Assembly (NCBI GenBank): GCA_017447805.1
Contig: JAFSMR010000032.1
Location: 1-64,000 of the forward strand
Source: Kiritimatiellia bacterium
GTDB taxonomy: Bacteria > Verrucomicrobiota > Kiritimatiellia > RFP12 > UBA1067
Reading direction: 5' to 3'
DNA length: 64,000 nt
This document shows positions 42,572 through 51,443 of this stretch, in pieces (the stretch's first letter is position 1; each line of letters begins with the position of its first letter). The position numbers and the translations under genes are program-made. The notes under the pieces were generated by a model. It searched no databases, had not been told where the DNA came from, and saw only the letters and a program-made list of their open reading frames with translations.

Positions 42572-45500
42572 TTATTCTCCTTCAGATTGGTTTTCTTCAG
42601 AATCCTGGGGTTCTTCCTGGACTTCTATTGTTTCGACTGGTGTAGAATTTTCTTGTTTATTGGTTTCTTGTGCGGCAGATTCGGCTGCTGCTTTTTCTTC
42701 TTCTTCGCTAGGCATTACGGCGCCTGCGGCTTCAGCTTGCTGCATTGCATTTCGAATTTCCGTTCTCGCACTTCCGTTCGGGAAGGTTGCGAGGTAATCG
42801 GAACCGAACTTCAACACAAAGCCGCCTTTTTCCGGCCCGAGCTTTGCAAGAAGAGGAACGAGAAGGGTATAGGCTCTCTCGAGGTTCTTTACTTCCTGTG
42901 CCGATAGTTCGTCAAATGTCTTTTCTTGGGAATTCTTAGCAACTTCCGCGAGCGCTTTCGCTTCTTCTTCGCTTAGCCCCTCGGTTGATACTTGCGCCTT
43001 TTCTTTGACCGGCTGATGCGCCTGGAGGAACGCCTGCAATGTCGCTGCGGCCTGCTCGCCGGTTTCTTTCGATTCTTCCTTGAATCCCATATCGGCTTCT
43101 GCGTTCATGCGTCGAATACGGATTTCAGCGCTCATGAGGTCAAGCGAATCGCGCTCAGCCTGCGGTTTCTTGGCCCAGTATTGCGTTCTTAGACGCTTCA
43201 AAGCGCCCATAGCCGCAGCAAAATGCTTCTTTCTGAGATTCGTATCTTTTTCGGTCAAGCCCTGTGCAGAGGCGACATCGACCAAAAGGAAGTTTGCATC
43301 TGCCGCTGCGGAAAGATTCTTCAGCTTGGGATCTTCGAGAATTTTATCGATATATTCGCGCGAAGAAATATAATCCTTTTGGTTATAGTAAGATTTCGCC
43401 TGTCCGATTCTTGCGCGAGCTACGGCAGTTGGTAGGTTTGTGCTGGCAAGATTAATCGCTTTGTTGAATGCTTCGTCAGCCAAGAGCCAGCTCTTTGCGT
43501 TGATAAGCGATTCGCCTGCTCTTACGAAGTCCCATGCGGTGTAGTTGCCATCTGTCTTGAGCATATCGCGATAGATTTCGGTCGCCTCTTTGTTCATACC
43601 CATTTCGATCAAGCTCTTGGCGAGGCGCGGCATGGCGTCTTTCGCTTCAGGCGAATCCGGGAAGCGTTGAGCAAGGCGCGCGAGGGCATCCTTGGATTTC
43701 TCGACATCTCCCATCGCCGTATAGAGCGTTCCGAGAAGGACATAGGATTTCGCCGCATATTTGCCCTGGGGGAACTGTTTTACATATTCCTCTAGGTTGT
43801 CGGCGGCATTCTTACGGAAAAGTTCAACCTTGGCAGCAGGCTTCTTCAGACGGCGCCAGCTATCGCCGGTTAGGAATAGCGCGCCTTCCTTAAGATCGGA
43901 ATATTTCGCTTTGTCATTTGCGGTGATTCCAGGGTCTGCGAGCTTCTTGTCGGCATCTGCTGCAAAAGCGCGGAAATCTTTGATGCCTTGAATAATCTGT
44001 GCGCAGCCTTTTGCTTCCTGCTCGGCCGCGACTTGTTCGTTTTCATTCGTCTTAGCGCCGTCGATCATCGCAAAACCGGTCTTTTGGTAGGTCATTGCAC
44101 GGTTCATTTGAGCTTGCGCTTTGCGGAGGGGGTTTTCTTCGGCTTCGATATATTTCGTCAATGTCTGAATCGCATTGGCGGTATCGCCGATCTTATCATA
44201 GCAATACGCGAGGCTCGATAGGGAAGTCGCGTAATAGTGGTTCTTGCTATAATACTTGCCGAAGAGTTCCCAGAGCGCGATGGCGTCTTCCCACTTTTCT
44301 GCCGTCTGCAATTCGCCAGCCATAGATGCAGCCATTACAGGAGCGTTTGAGTGGCGACGATAATTCATAAAGAAGGCTTTTTGGAGCTGATCGGCCCTCG
44401 TCAAATCGCCGCGACTCTTTTCGAGACCTGCCGCACGAATTACTGCGTCGCCCGCGAGAGTCATTACCGTATCGTTTTGATTGCCGGCAAAGCGTTCGGC
44501 AAGATACCCCTCGATTGCGTCGAGATCCATTCTCCAATCAGCTTTCTTCGGGCTGTCTTTTGTGCGCGGGTCGCGCATGAGGGTATTATAGCTATTAATG
44601 ATAGATTCGATAGCCTGAATCGATTCTTTGCCTTCCGGGTAGGAGCCGAGGGTCGTAAGAAGATCATTGATCGATTCTTCGTAATTACCTTCGGCCGCCA
44701 TTGAATATGCCGCTGCGAATTGCATCTGGCGCACGCGCTGCATCTGCTCTGGCGTTACTTTACTCTTTACCGTCGCGCCGAATTTTTCGGTGGCGAATTC
44801 GGCGATCGCCTTTTCCATATCGCCGGCTTTTGCGGCCCACGCAGATTCCGGATACTGCACGAATACGTTCAGCGCATGGTTGTAGGCGCCTTGTCCATTG
44901 CGCTTCTTGCCCGAGACAATTGCGCCGAAGAGGAGGCTCTTTACTTTTTCGTTGTCTTTAGTAGGCTTGGCTTTGTATTCTTTCTGGGCTTCATCCCAAA
45001 GGATTTGCGCCAGCATGAATCGGCATTGTGGCATTGGCGACTGCTTAAGGAGGCCGTAAATGCCATCTGGATCGACTTCTTTGATCTGCGCGTGGAGCTC
45101 GGCGAGCTGATCCATATAGTCGTCAATCGTGCTCTGGGCTTTTTCGACGCTGCCCCTCAAGAGCTCAATGTGGGCGAGCATCGCAATTGCACGGCCGAAA
45201 AAGACGGGGCGATCTTGCTCCCACAAAAGCTGGTCGACGATGACCTTGGCTTTATTGAGCAAATCGGTGCGATCTTTCGGCGTAGGCTTTTCTGCGGCGA
45301 GGCGCAGATAGATTTCCGCCGTTTCGCTTGCGACATTGCACCAAGTATTGGCGTCATCGTCGCTCGCGCCCTTATCGATCTGTTTCAAAAGCCCCTCGTA
45401 ACGTTCGGCGGCCTTTGCGAGCTGCTTATCGCCGAGAAGAATTTGCCCGTATGCGTAAGAAGCTTCATGATAGAATTTCTTGAGTTCTTTTGGCGGGGTC

Positions 45501-45925
45501 GGGAACTTTTTGAAGAACTCGTTATAGATATTCGAGCACTCGGTCTTTTTACCCTGCTGGTTGAAGCTGTTTGCGACTTCCAATCGAGCAGCCCAATATT
45601 TAGAGCCATTTCGATCTGGGAGTGCGGCAATGCGCTTTTCGGCTTCCTCCTGTTTACCGAGCGAGATCATCGCGCGTATTTCAATAGCAAAGAAGCTTGT
45701 GTCGGCTTCCGGCCCAGGCCATTTCTGCTTCGCCGCCTCGATTACGGGCTGCGCAAAATCAGGTAGCGCGGCGTCTACAAGAGCTTCGGCATACCTGATT
45801 TCATCTTGAAGCGCGGTATCTAGCTGTGGGGCAGATCCGCTTTCACCTTCTTGCGAAAATGCGCTCATCGCGGCCGTGCAAACCGCTGCTAGCGCAACAC
45901 ATACTTTCAAATTCTTTGAACTCAT
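42572..45925 (-). CDS. Large periplasmic TPR protein heading the ExbBD operon
   Basis: A 1117-residue protein with a signal peptide (MSSKNLKVCVALAAVCTAAMSAFS), then TPR repeats along nearly its whole length (for example KSYVLLGTLYTAMGDVEKSK, SPEAKDAMPRLAKSLIEMGM, AIQTLTKYIEAEENPLRKAQ). The C-terminal 60 residues are Glu/Gln-rich and disordered-looking (ESAAQETNKQENSTPVE). ATG 45925 is chosen over the upstream GTG (45943), which overlaps the -10 box. First gene of the operon; divergent from the lipoprotein genes. It probably acts as a scaffold for the motor in the periplasm (inference). Confidence 0.85.
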   Translation of the reverse strand: MSSKNLKVCVALAAVCTAAMSAFSQEGESGSAPQLDTALQDEIRYAEALVDAALPDFAQPVIEAAKQKWPGPEADTSFFAIEIRAMISLGKQEEAEKRIAALPDRNGSKYWAARLEVANSFNQQGKKTECSNIYNEFFKKFPTPPKELKKFYHEASYAYGQILLGDKQLAKAAERYEGLLKQIDKGASDDDANTWCNVASETAEIYLRLAAEKPTPKDRTDLLNKAKVIVDQLLWEQDRPVFFGRAIAMLAHIELLRGSVEKAQSTIDDYMDQLAELHAQIKEVDPDGIYGLLKQSPMPQCRFMLAQILWDEAQKEYKAKPTKDNEKVKSLLFGAIVSGKKRNGQGAYNHALNVFVQYPESAWAAKAGDMEKAIAEFATEKFGATVKSKVTPEQMQRVRQMQFAAAYSMAAEGNYEESINDLLTTLGSYPEGKESIQAIESIINSYNTLMRDPRTKDSPKKADWRMDLDAIEGYLAERFAGNQNDTVMTLAGDAVIRAAGLEKSRGDLTRADQLQKAFFMNYRRHSNAPVMAASMAGELQTAEKWEDAIALWELFGKYYSKNHYYATSLSSLAYCYDKIGDTANAIQTLTKYIEAEENPLRKAQAQMNRAMTYQKTGFAMIDGAKTNENEQVAAEQEAKGCAQIIQGIKDFRAFAADADKKLADPGITANDKAKYSDLKEGALFLTGDSWRRLKKPAAKVELFRKNAADNLEEYVKQFPQGKYAAKSYVLLGTLYTAMGDVEKSKDALARLAQRFPDSPEAKDAMPRLAKSLIEMGMNKEATEIYRDMLKTDGNYTAWDFVRAGESLINAKSWLLADEAFNKAINLASTNLPTAVARARIGQAKSYYNQKDYISSREYIDKILEDPKLKNLSAAADANFLLVDVASAQGLTEKDTNLRKKHFAAAMGALKRLRTQYWAKKPQAERDSLDLMSAEIRIRRMNAEADMGFKEESKETGEQAAATLQAFLQAHQPVKEKAQVSTEGLSEEEAKALAEVAKNSQEKTFDELSAQEVKNLERAYTLLVPLLAKLGPEKGGFVLKFGSDYLATFPNGSARTEIRNAMQQAEAAGAVMPSEEEEKAAAESAAQETNKQENSTPVETIEVQEEPQDSEENQSEGE

Positions 45926-45934
45926 GATGTTGGT

Positions 45935-45940
45935 ATTATA
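45935..45940 (-). promoter_or_regulatory. Predicted -10 box of the TPR-ExbBD operon
   Basis: Minus strand TATAAT in GTGTATAATACC, 9 bp before the ATG. The leader would be very short and lacks a ribosome site, so this start may be near-leaderless as well. Confidence 0.55.
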
Positions 45941-46050
45941 CACTTTATCCCTGTTTGACGCAAGGGGGGAGACGCAAAAATCTTATTTTGATTTTTTCGC
46001 TTCTTTTAGACTTTTTTCGTCCCCTACTAGCCATTTTGCCGCAAATTTGC

Positions 46051-46056
46051 TATAAT
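46051..46056 (+). promoter_or_regulatory. Predicted -10 box of the divergent lipoprotein operon
   Basis: TATAAT in GCTATAATATGAAG, 29 bp before ATG 46086, with a GGAGAT ribosome site between. About 110 bp separate it from the opposing -10 box of the TPR-ExbBD operon, so the two units could be co-regulated. Confidence 0.6.
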
Positions 46057-46085
46057 ATGAAGAAAATAGTGGAGATTTTAAGCTT

Positions 46086-46979
46086 ATGAACAAGATAATT
46101 TGCGCCGATCGTCGTATTTCAAGATGCGCTAATTTTGCGATTTCGCTTGCTTTAGCGGCAATTTTGGCAGGTTGCGGCGATTCTGGCGATGAAGCGAGCA
46201 ACTCGAGCGAAGGGGAGATCACTCTAGCTCAAGAAGCCGATACGCCCCTAGATAGCGACGCTGCGCTCGATGCGATTTCAGATATTTCTAGCATGCGAGG
46301 GATGGAATATTCTCGCCGCGCGCCGATACTCAGCGCGCAAGATCAACAGGTTGCGCTATTGCCTTGCTCAAATAAAGTCGCCGAGCGCTTAGTCGAGTTT
46401 CATGCCTCGCGCGGCGGCAAAACCAACCTTCTTGTCTGGGAGGCGTGCACCCTAATCGGGAAAGACAAAGAAGTTATCAAAGGCAAGGGGCCTTTATTAT
46501 ATAGAGTAGAAAAGTTGAACGACACCCTATATATGCTCTACTCAACTCTCAGCGACAGCCCTAAAGACGAAAAGAAATTCTCTTTTGTCATTACCGACGG
46601 CAAAACCATTCGCCGGGTTGTAGAATTTTCGGCGATGCCTAGCAATCGCGTGATTATGAGGATTATGGAAGCGACTAAAGATTCTGTCGCACTAAACGAT
46701 TTAGCTGCGATGATTTTCAACGGAGATGAAAATTGCCGGACTGCTGATAAGGAATATTGCGAAAAGCTCCTCCAAAATGCCGCCTTGGATGGAGAATGGA
46801 TGGCTTGCCGCAATTTAGCATTCCTTTATAAACTAGATCGTGAAAAAGATCATAGTCACTATTGGGCAGATTTGGCAGAAAAAGTATTTCAGCGCTCAAT
46901 ACCAGGCGAAATCAGAAAGCCCATGAAGAAAATACCTGTTTCTGCATGGCCGATAATGAGTGAAGCTCTTGGTTTTTAA
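46086..46979 (+). CDS. Lipoprotein with Sel1-like C-terminus
   Basis: A 297-residue product. Lipoprotein signal with lipobox LAGC (Cys30; ISLALAAILAGCGDSGDE). A Glu/Asp-rich tether (about 31-70) follows, then a domain of unknown type (SRRAPILSAQDQQVALLPC ... FSFVITDGKTIRRVVEF). The C-terminal ~80 residues resemble Sel1/TPR helices (LQNAALDGEWMACRNLAFLY). First gene of the operon divergent from the ExbBD cluster and 26 bp upstream of the ExbD-like lipoprotein. Function unknown; envelope localisation is clear. Confidence 0.8.
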   Translation: MNKIICADRRISRCANFAISLALAAILAGCGDSGDEASNSSEGEITLAQEADTPLDSDAALDAISDISSMRGMEYSRRAPILSAQDQQVALLPCSNKVAERLVEFHASRGGKTNLLVWEACTLIGKDKEVIKGKGPLLYRVEKLNDTLYMLYSTLSDSPKDEKKFSFVITDGKTIRRVVEFSAMPSNRVIMRIMEATKDSVALNDLAAMIFNGDENCRTADKEYCEKLLQNAALDGEWMACRNLAFLYKLDREKDHSHYWADLAEKVFQRSIPGEIRKPMKKIPVSAWPIMSEALGF

Positions 46980-47005
46980 TAATTAATAAAGATAGGAAGC
47001 TGAAT

Positions 47006-48427
47006 ATGATGAATCATATTATCTTGAGCACTATTGCAATCTTGCTTGTTGGTTGCAGCAAGCAGGAACAACCACCTGCAAGACCAGCAGCTGAAGATGT
47101 TGCACTTGCTGCGGCGGAGGCAATGGTCAATCTTGATGAGCAGTCGTTTGTCGCATTGCTGGATTCTCCAGACGAAAAAGATAGACAAGATTATAAATGG
47201 CTTTTTTCAGAAGAGAGCTTTATCTATTTGGGGATGAAGAACCTTCAAAAAGAGAACCCGAAGTTTGCGGTAGTGTATCGCGGTTCTACTTGGCCTACAT
47301 CTTCTGATGAAGCGCCGGAAGGTGTAGCGGCTGTAAAGGCTTCAGCCGAAATATTATCTTCTGGCGAAGGCGAACTCGTGGATTCGGATGGAAATGCGTG
47401 CTTGGCAGTAATCCCAACGGAACCTGGCAAAGGAAAATACGAGGATAGATATTTCGATACCTATTGCTTTGTAGATGGCAAGATGGGGTTGTTAATACCG
47501 CTAAAAATCGTAAAAAAGGATGGCGCGTGGTTTGTTGATAAAGAAACGATGCGAGATTTGTGCAATGGTGAAACGATAATTCCGCCAAACCTATACAAGG
47601 ATAGTTCTATTCACCGGCCGGCTCGTCTCATGAACAGCCCCGAGCAGATATTTGCCGAAAAATCTGCTATGTGGTGTGAGGAAGTGGAACTCGCCGATGT
47701 AAATTATGGAATGCAATTCACTCCAGATATGTACGATGAACGTAGCATCGTCGTAGATGTTCGCTCGGTCGATAAACAAGGTCGCCATCTTCGATCGGGC
47801 TTGATATGCAGCGTGGACGAATTGCACGATACAATCCGCAATCTAATGCGCAACCCAGCCTCGCAAGAGCCTAAAATCATAATTCGCGCCGATTTTGAAG
47901 CCAAGCACATAGATATCGCGAAAGTAATGAATGCGGCAACCTCGGCCGGAGTATGGAAATTTTATATAATGGGTCTCGAGGAAAGCGCTCAAGCACGCCA
48001 GCGCCTTAATCGAGCTGGTCGCAGTTATCGTTTTATGGTCAAAGAGAACACCACATCTTTTGATAAATTTTCTCTTCTAGTTGTAGTTCGCCCAGCCCCT
48101 TCAAGTTGCGCAATGTTTGAGGACGAAGACGAAGAAGGCGTGCCGTTGATGGGCTATAGCGCGCAAAATTATGTTCGTATAGATATCGGACGCCGCAACG
48201 ACTCGAATCCGCAAGGCGCAATAGTATACAACAAGAAAGCCCTTGGCGGCGATTCCCAGACTATGTTGACGGAACTCGATGGATGCTTGGAAGAACTCGC
48301 CAAGACATCGAAGGATGTTCAAATTGAAATTTCTTGCACTTGCGATAGCCCGCATAAAGCGCTGGTCGACGTTCTCGATCTCTGCTACAAGCATGGCCTA
48401 AAGAATATAAGTTTATTTACAATGTAA
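47006..48427 (+). CDS. Lipoprotein carrying two ExbD periplasmic-domain copies without TM helices
   Basis: A 473-residue protein. Lipobox LVGC gives lipid-modified Cys17; there are no other membrane segments. Residues about 40-200 form an unrecognised domain. Residues about 246-325 match the periplasmic head of the first ExbD (40387-40881): both have IRAD, then IAKVMNA-x-TSAG-x-WK. Residues about 388-473 match the head of the second ExbD (39940-40383): IDIGRRND, then IVYNKKALGG, LAKTSK, SPHKAL(V/I)DVLD(L/I)CYK and a C-terminal FTM. The two heads are fused in operon order but lack the proton-channel helix. A decoy, cap or anchoring partner of the ExbD heads is likely (inference). Confidence 0.9.
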   Translation: MMNHIILSTIAILLVGCSKQEQPPARPAAEDVALAAAEAMVNLDEQSFVALLDSPDEKDRQDYKWLFSEESFIYLGMKNLQKENPKFAVVYRGSTWPTSSDEAPEGVAAVKASAEILSSGEGELVDSDGNACLAVIPTEPGKGKYEDRYFDTYCFVDGKMGLLIPLKIVKKDGAWFVDKETMRDLCNGETIIPPNLYKDSSIHRPARLMNSPEQIFAEKSAMWCEEVELADVNYGMQFTPDMYDERSIVVDVRSVDKQGRHLRSGLICSVDELHDTIRNLMRNPASQEPKIIIRADFEAKHIDIAKVMNAATSAGVWKFYIMGLEESAQARQRLNRAGRSYRFMVKENTTSFDKFSLLVVVRPAPSSCAMFEDEDEEGVPLMGYSAQNYVRIDIGRRNDSNPQGAIVYNKKALGGDSQTMLTELDGCLEELAKTSKDVQIEISCTCDSPHKALVDVLDLCYKHGLKNISLFTM

Positions 48428-48433
48428 CGGAAT

Positions 48434-49687
48434 ATGCCAAAGAAAAAAGCAGTCGGAACCGAAAAGAAAAAGACCCTCGCGCTAGTTTCGCTAGGATGCG
48501 CGAAGAATGCCGTGGATTTGCAAAATCGCGTCGGTGCGCTTTTGAAGAATGAATATATTCTTTCGCGCGACCCGGATCGTGCCGATACGGTATTAATCAA
48601 TACTTGCGCATTTATAGAATCTGCGCGAAAAGAAGCCGAGGCCGAAATCGTCCGTGCGATTCAATTAAAATCGAAGGGTAATTACAATAAGATAATTGTC
48701 GCGGGCTGCTATCCACAGCGCTATCCGGCAGCGCTAGCGCGTTTCCCCGGCGTAGATGAATGGTTAGGTGTTCCAAAAGATTGGCAAAAGCCGTCGATAC
48801 CAGGGCTTCGTTTCACCGGCAAAGCCTATGCATATTTGAAAATTGCCGAGGGCTGCTCGCACCGTTGCGCATATTGCGCTATCCCGGCGATTCGCGGACG
48901 CTTTCGCTCGCGACCTGAGGCAGATATAATTGCCGAAGCTCGAGCATTGTTGAAAAGCGGCTGCCGCGAGCTTAATATCGTAGCGCAAGATCCTATGCTT
49001 TGGCGCGGCGAAAATAAACGCAAACTCCCGGACCTACTTTGGAAACTCGATTCTCTAAAAGGAGATTTTTGGATACGCGTACTTTATTCATACCCGAATG
49101 AAATAACAGAAGAGTTTGTCGAGTGGATGAATTTAGCTCGTCACGCAGTAAAATATATAGATGTTCCACTTCAACATACCGTGCCGGAAGTTCTTGAGAA
49201 GATGAATCGCGCGCGCGCAATCGCGGCATCGCGCGAGGCACCTTTCGTTTTGCGCGAAGTAATACCTGGTGTTACCTTAAGAACTACAATCATGGTCGGT
49301 TTCCCCGGCGAAACGGAAGCTCGTTTCAAATGGCTTTTAAGCGATTTAAGGCGTATGCAATTCGATCGCCTTGGCGTTTTTGCCTATAGCCCCGAGGAAG
49401 GGACAATTGGAGCGCAGATGCGCGGCCGACCTTCAAAAGCAATTGCCCTCAAGCGCGAAAAAGCCGTTGCGCGCCTCGCGAGCGATATATGGGAAAAGAA
49501 AGCCTTGCGACTAGTCGGCTCTCGCTTTAAGGCGCTTGTAATCGCCTCTGGTGTCGCAAGAATGGAATCGCAGGCGCCGGAAGTAGATGGTGTAGTTTAT
49601 CTTGATTCTGATGCGGTAGGTGAATTTGTGGAGGTGGAACTTGTTTCGGTAAAAGGTTGTGATTTCGATGGAAGGGTGGTTTCATGA
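48434..49687 (+). CDS. rimO: Ribosomal protein S12 methylthiotransferase RimO
   Basis: A 417-residue radical-SAM methylthiotransferase that modifies Asp of S12. The N-terminal cluster motif is SLGCAKNAVDLQNRVG, with further Cys in INTCAFIES and VAGCYPQRYP. The radical SAM motif is GCSHRCAYCAIPAIRG (CxxxCxxC), and a C-terminal TRAM-like domain ends the protein. RimO is favoured over MiaB by GCAKN (RimO: GCPKN) and length. It starts 7 bp after the ExbD-like lipoprotein gene. The next gene overlaps by ATGA. Confidence 0.92.
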   Translation: MPKKKAVGTEKKKTLALVSLGCAKNAVDLQNRVGALLKNEYILSRDPDRADTVLINTCAFIESARKEAEAEIVRAIQLKSKGNYNKIIVAGCYPQRYPAALARFPGVDEWLGVPKDWQKPSIPGLRFTGKAYAYLKIAEGCSHRCAYCAIPAIRGRFRSRPEADIIAEARALLKSGCRELNIVAQDPMLWRGENKRKLPDLLWKLDSLKGDFWIRVLYSYPNEITEEFVEWMNLARHAVKYIDVPLQHTVPEVLEKMNRARAIAASREAPFVLREVIPGVTLRTTIMVGFPGETEARFKWLLSDLRRMQFDRLGVFAYSPEEGTIGAQMRGRPSKAIALKREKAVARLASDIWEKKALRLVGSRFKALVIASGVARMESQAPEVDGVVYLDSDAVGEFVEVELVSVKGCDFDGRVVS

Positions 49688-50751
49688 TTAGAGAAATCGA
49701 ATTTGATTTTCTCTCGCCTGAATCTAGCGATGGCGCATGCAGGACTATCCGGGAAATTCTCGATAAACCTTTTTCGTTTGCGCCGCATGATCAAGATAGT
49801 TCTCACATCACTAAAGATTTTTCCAAAAGCGCTCAAGGAGTCCTCGTAAACGATGGTGTCCGTTCTCGCGATTTCAAGTATTACATATTCGACTGGGATG
49901 ATAACATTCTCCACATGCCTACTAAAATTCGCATGGAAAGAAAGGGCGACGATGGAGTATGGCGCGAGGTAGAAGTCTCTACGTCCACTTTTGCGCTTGT
50001 TAGAGCCGATATCGAACATTATCGTGCGCCGAAAGGCGGCTGGGCAGAAGCTTTTCGCGATTTTCAAGATAATCCTTCGAGAGATAATTTTCTTGAAGAT
50101 ACGATTGCGGCGCTCGAACGTATTGCGCATGGCGAGACTCCTGGCCCTAGCTATAACGCGCTAAAAAAAACTCTCCGCGAGGGCAGGCTTTTCGCTATCG
50201 TAACGGCGCGTGGCCACGCCCCCGAGACGATAGAAAACGCCGTGAGAATTTTTATACGCTATGCTCTAAGCGAAGAAGAGCGTGAGGAAATGCTCGCAAA
50301 TCTCCGCGGCTACAGAAGATGGATCGATAAAGTCGAAGTATTCGGAACAGATGCCGAAGAAATAGATTATTATCTTTCGCTTTGCCGTTATTCGGCAGTG
50401 ACAAACGATTCCTTCAAGGAACGCATGGCAAACGATCCTATTTATCGCGAAAAACTCGCGACGGCTTCTACTGCCGCGCGTCCGGAATTGGCGAAAGAAT
50501 TCGCAATCCGCGATTTCGTGGAACATGTCTTCCACATGCTGGAACGCAATAATGGCTTCGATCGCTCAGTCTCTATTGGCTTTTCCGACGATGATATTGG
50601 CAATGTGAAAAGTGTTTCGAATTTCATCAAGCGTGAACTTTCCCGTCGTTTTGAAGGAATAAAATTTGTCGTCTATGATACATCCGATGCGACGCTAGCG
50701 AAGGGCAGAAAGGTTTGTGTTTCGGGCCAGCTTAATCTTCCGGGGTTTTAA
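49684..50751 (+). CDS. HAD-superfamily-like protein of unknown function
   Basis: A 355-residue protein with a HAD motif I-like segment, YYIFDWDDNILHMPTKI (DxD at about residues 70-72), a motif II-like FAIVTARGHAPET (Thr in TARG) and a late acidic segment SIGFSDDDIGNVKSV consistent with motif IV. These fit a phosphatase/phosphotransferase fold, but no characterised family is recognised. There is no signal peptide. Translation is coupled to rimO by a 4-bp overlap; the umuD remnant follows at once. A nucleic-acid-end or nucleotide phosphatase is possible but unsupported. Confidence 0.65.
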   Translation: MIREIEFDFLSPESSDGACRTIREILDKPFSFAPHDQDSSHITKDFSKSAQGVLVNDGVRSRDFKYYIFDWDDNILHMPTKIRMERKGDDGVWREVEVSTSTFALVRADIEHYRAPKGGWAEAFRDFQDNPSRDNFLEDTIAALERIAHGETPGPSYNALKKTLREGRLFAIVTARGHAPETIENAVRIFIRYALSEEEREEMLANLRGYRRWIDKVEVFGTDAEEIDYYLSLCRYSAVTNDSFKERMANDPIYREKLATASTAARPELAKEFAIRDFVEHVFHMLERNNGFDRSVSIGFSDDDIGNVKSVSNFIKRELSRRFEGIKFVVYDTSDATLAKGRKVCVSGQLNLPGF

Positions 50752-50753
50752 TC

Positions 50754-51089
50754 ATGGAAAAATCGAATGCGAGAATTTCCGGCGCAGTGGCGGCAGGGTT
50801 CCCTTCTCCTGCAGAGCAATACCTCGAGCTGTCGCTTGATTTGAATGAATTTCTCGTCAAACGCCCGGCAGCGACTTTCTTTGTTCACGTTCAAGGCGAT
50901 TCAATGATTGGTGAAGGAATTCAGAATGGTGATTTATTGGTTGTCGATCGCTCGATTATTCCTGCATCCGGCGATATTATCATTGCTTGTGTAAACGGCG
51001 AATTTACTGTAAAAACATATAAGCGCTTATTATCAGCTAAAGGCTCGCGAAAAATCAGGCGAACTAATCTTTCGGTCTTCCAACTATGA
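50754..51089 (+). pseudogene. umuD: umuD-like S24 peptidase, C-terminally truncated
   Basis: The N-terminal part is well preserved: cleavage-site-like AAGFPSPAEQY, catalytic Ser in VQGDSMIGEGI, and the Lys in VNGEFTVKTYKRL. After residue ~92 the sequence leaves the family (SAKGSRKIRRTNLSVFQL) and lacks the last strand (normally ending near VVTHVI). UmuD cleaves itself after RecA contact and becomes the accessory subunit of Pol V. The truncation joins directly to umuC fragments in other frames, so the pair is decayed; leftover peptidase function cannot be excluded. Confidence 0.8.
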
Positions 51090-51367
51090 ACTATATGGCG
51101 ATATGTCGCGCAGGTTTATTTCGATTCTACGCTTCTACGCTCCGAAACGCTCGATGTCGAGCAATATTCTATCGACGAAGCCTTTTTTTGCCGCCGAATT
51201 TCGATTCGAAAGGACTTTTCGATTTTGGCAAACATCTGCGAGCTAAAATCTTGCGCTGGATAGGCTTGCCATGCGGAATTGGTTTCGCGCCAACCAAAAC
51301 ACTCGCGAAAATTGCAAATCATATCGCAAAAAAAAAATCTTACAATCTTCCAGAAAGTTTTGGTTAG
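51040..51367 (+). pseudogene. umuC: umuC (Y-family DNA polymerase) remnant, multiple frameshifts
   Basis: Three segments of UmuC are found in three different frames: SSNYELYGDMSRRFIS (from 51076), ETLDVEQYSIDEAFF (from 51144) and ILRWIGLPCGIGFAPTKTLA followed by KIANHIAKK (from 51248). They are in the right order for UmuC residues of roughly 75-165. The first part is missing (deleted together with the end of umuD), and the remaining ~250 C-terminal residues are absent, ending at a TAG. Error-prone Pol V is thus lost at this locus. Confidence 0.88.
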
Positions 51368-51394
51368 GTACTAGTATTCTACACGGGAATATGC

Positions 51395-51400
51395 TATAAT
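51395..51400 (+). promoter_or_regulatory. Predicted -10 box of the phosphofructokinase gene
   Basis: TATAAT in ATGCTATAATATCAGC, 43 bp before ATG 51444; an AGAGGAG ribosome site lies 8 bp before the ATG. Confidence 0.6.
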
Positions 51401-51443
51401 ATCAGCATGAAAACCGCGATGGTTTGATAAAGAGGAGTCTGAT

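Noticed and set aside
44720-45766. 348-codon open frame opposite the large TPR gene
   Set aside because: It is antisense to a strongly supported TPR protein with matching signal peptide and promoter; its sequence is not family-like.
46979-47188. Minus-strand small ORF over the lipoprotein start
   Set aside because: It lies entirely opposite the well-supported lipoprotein signal region and has no ribosome site.
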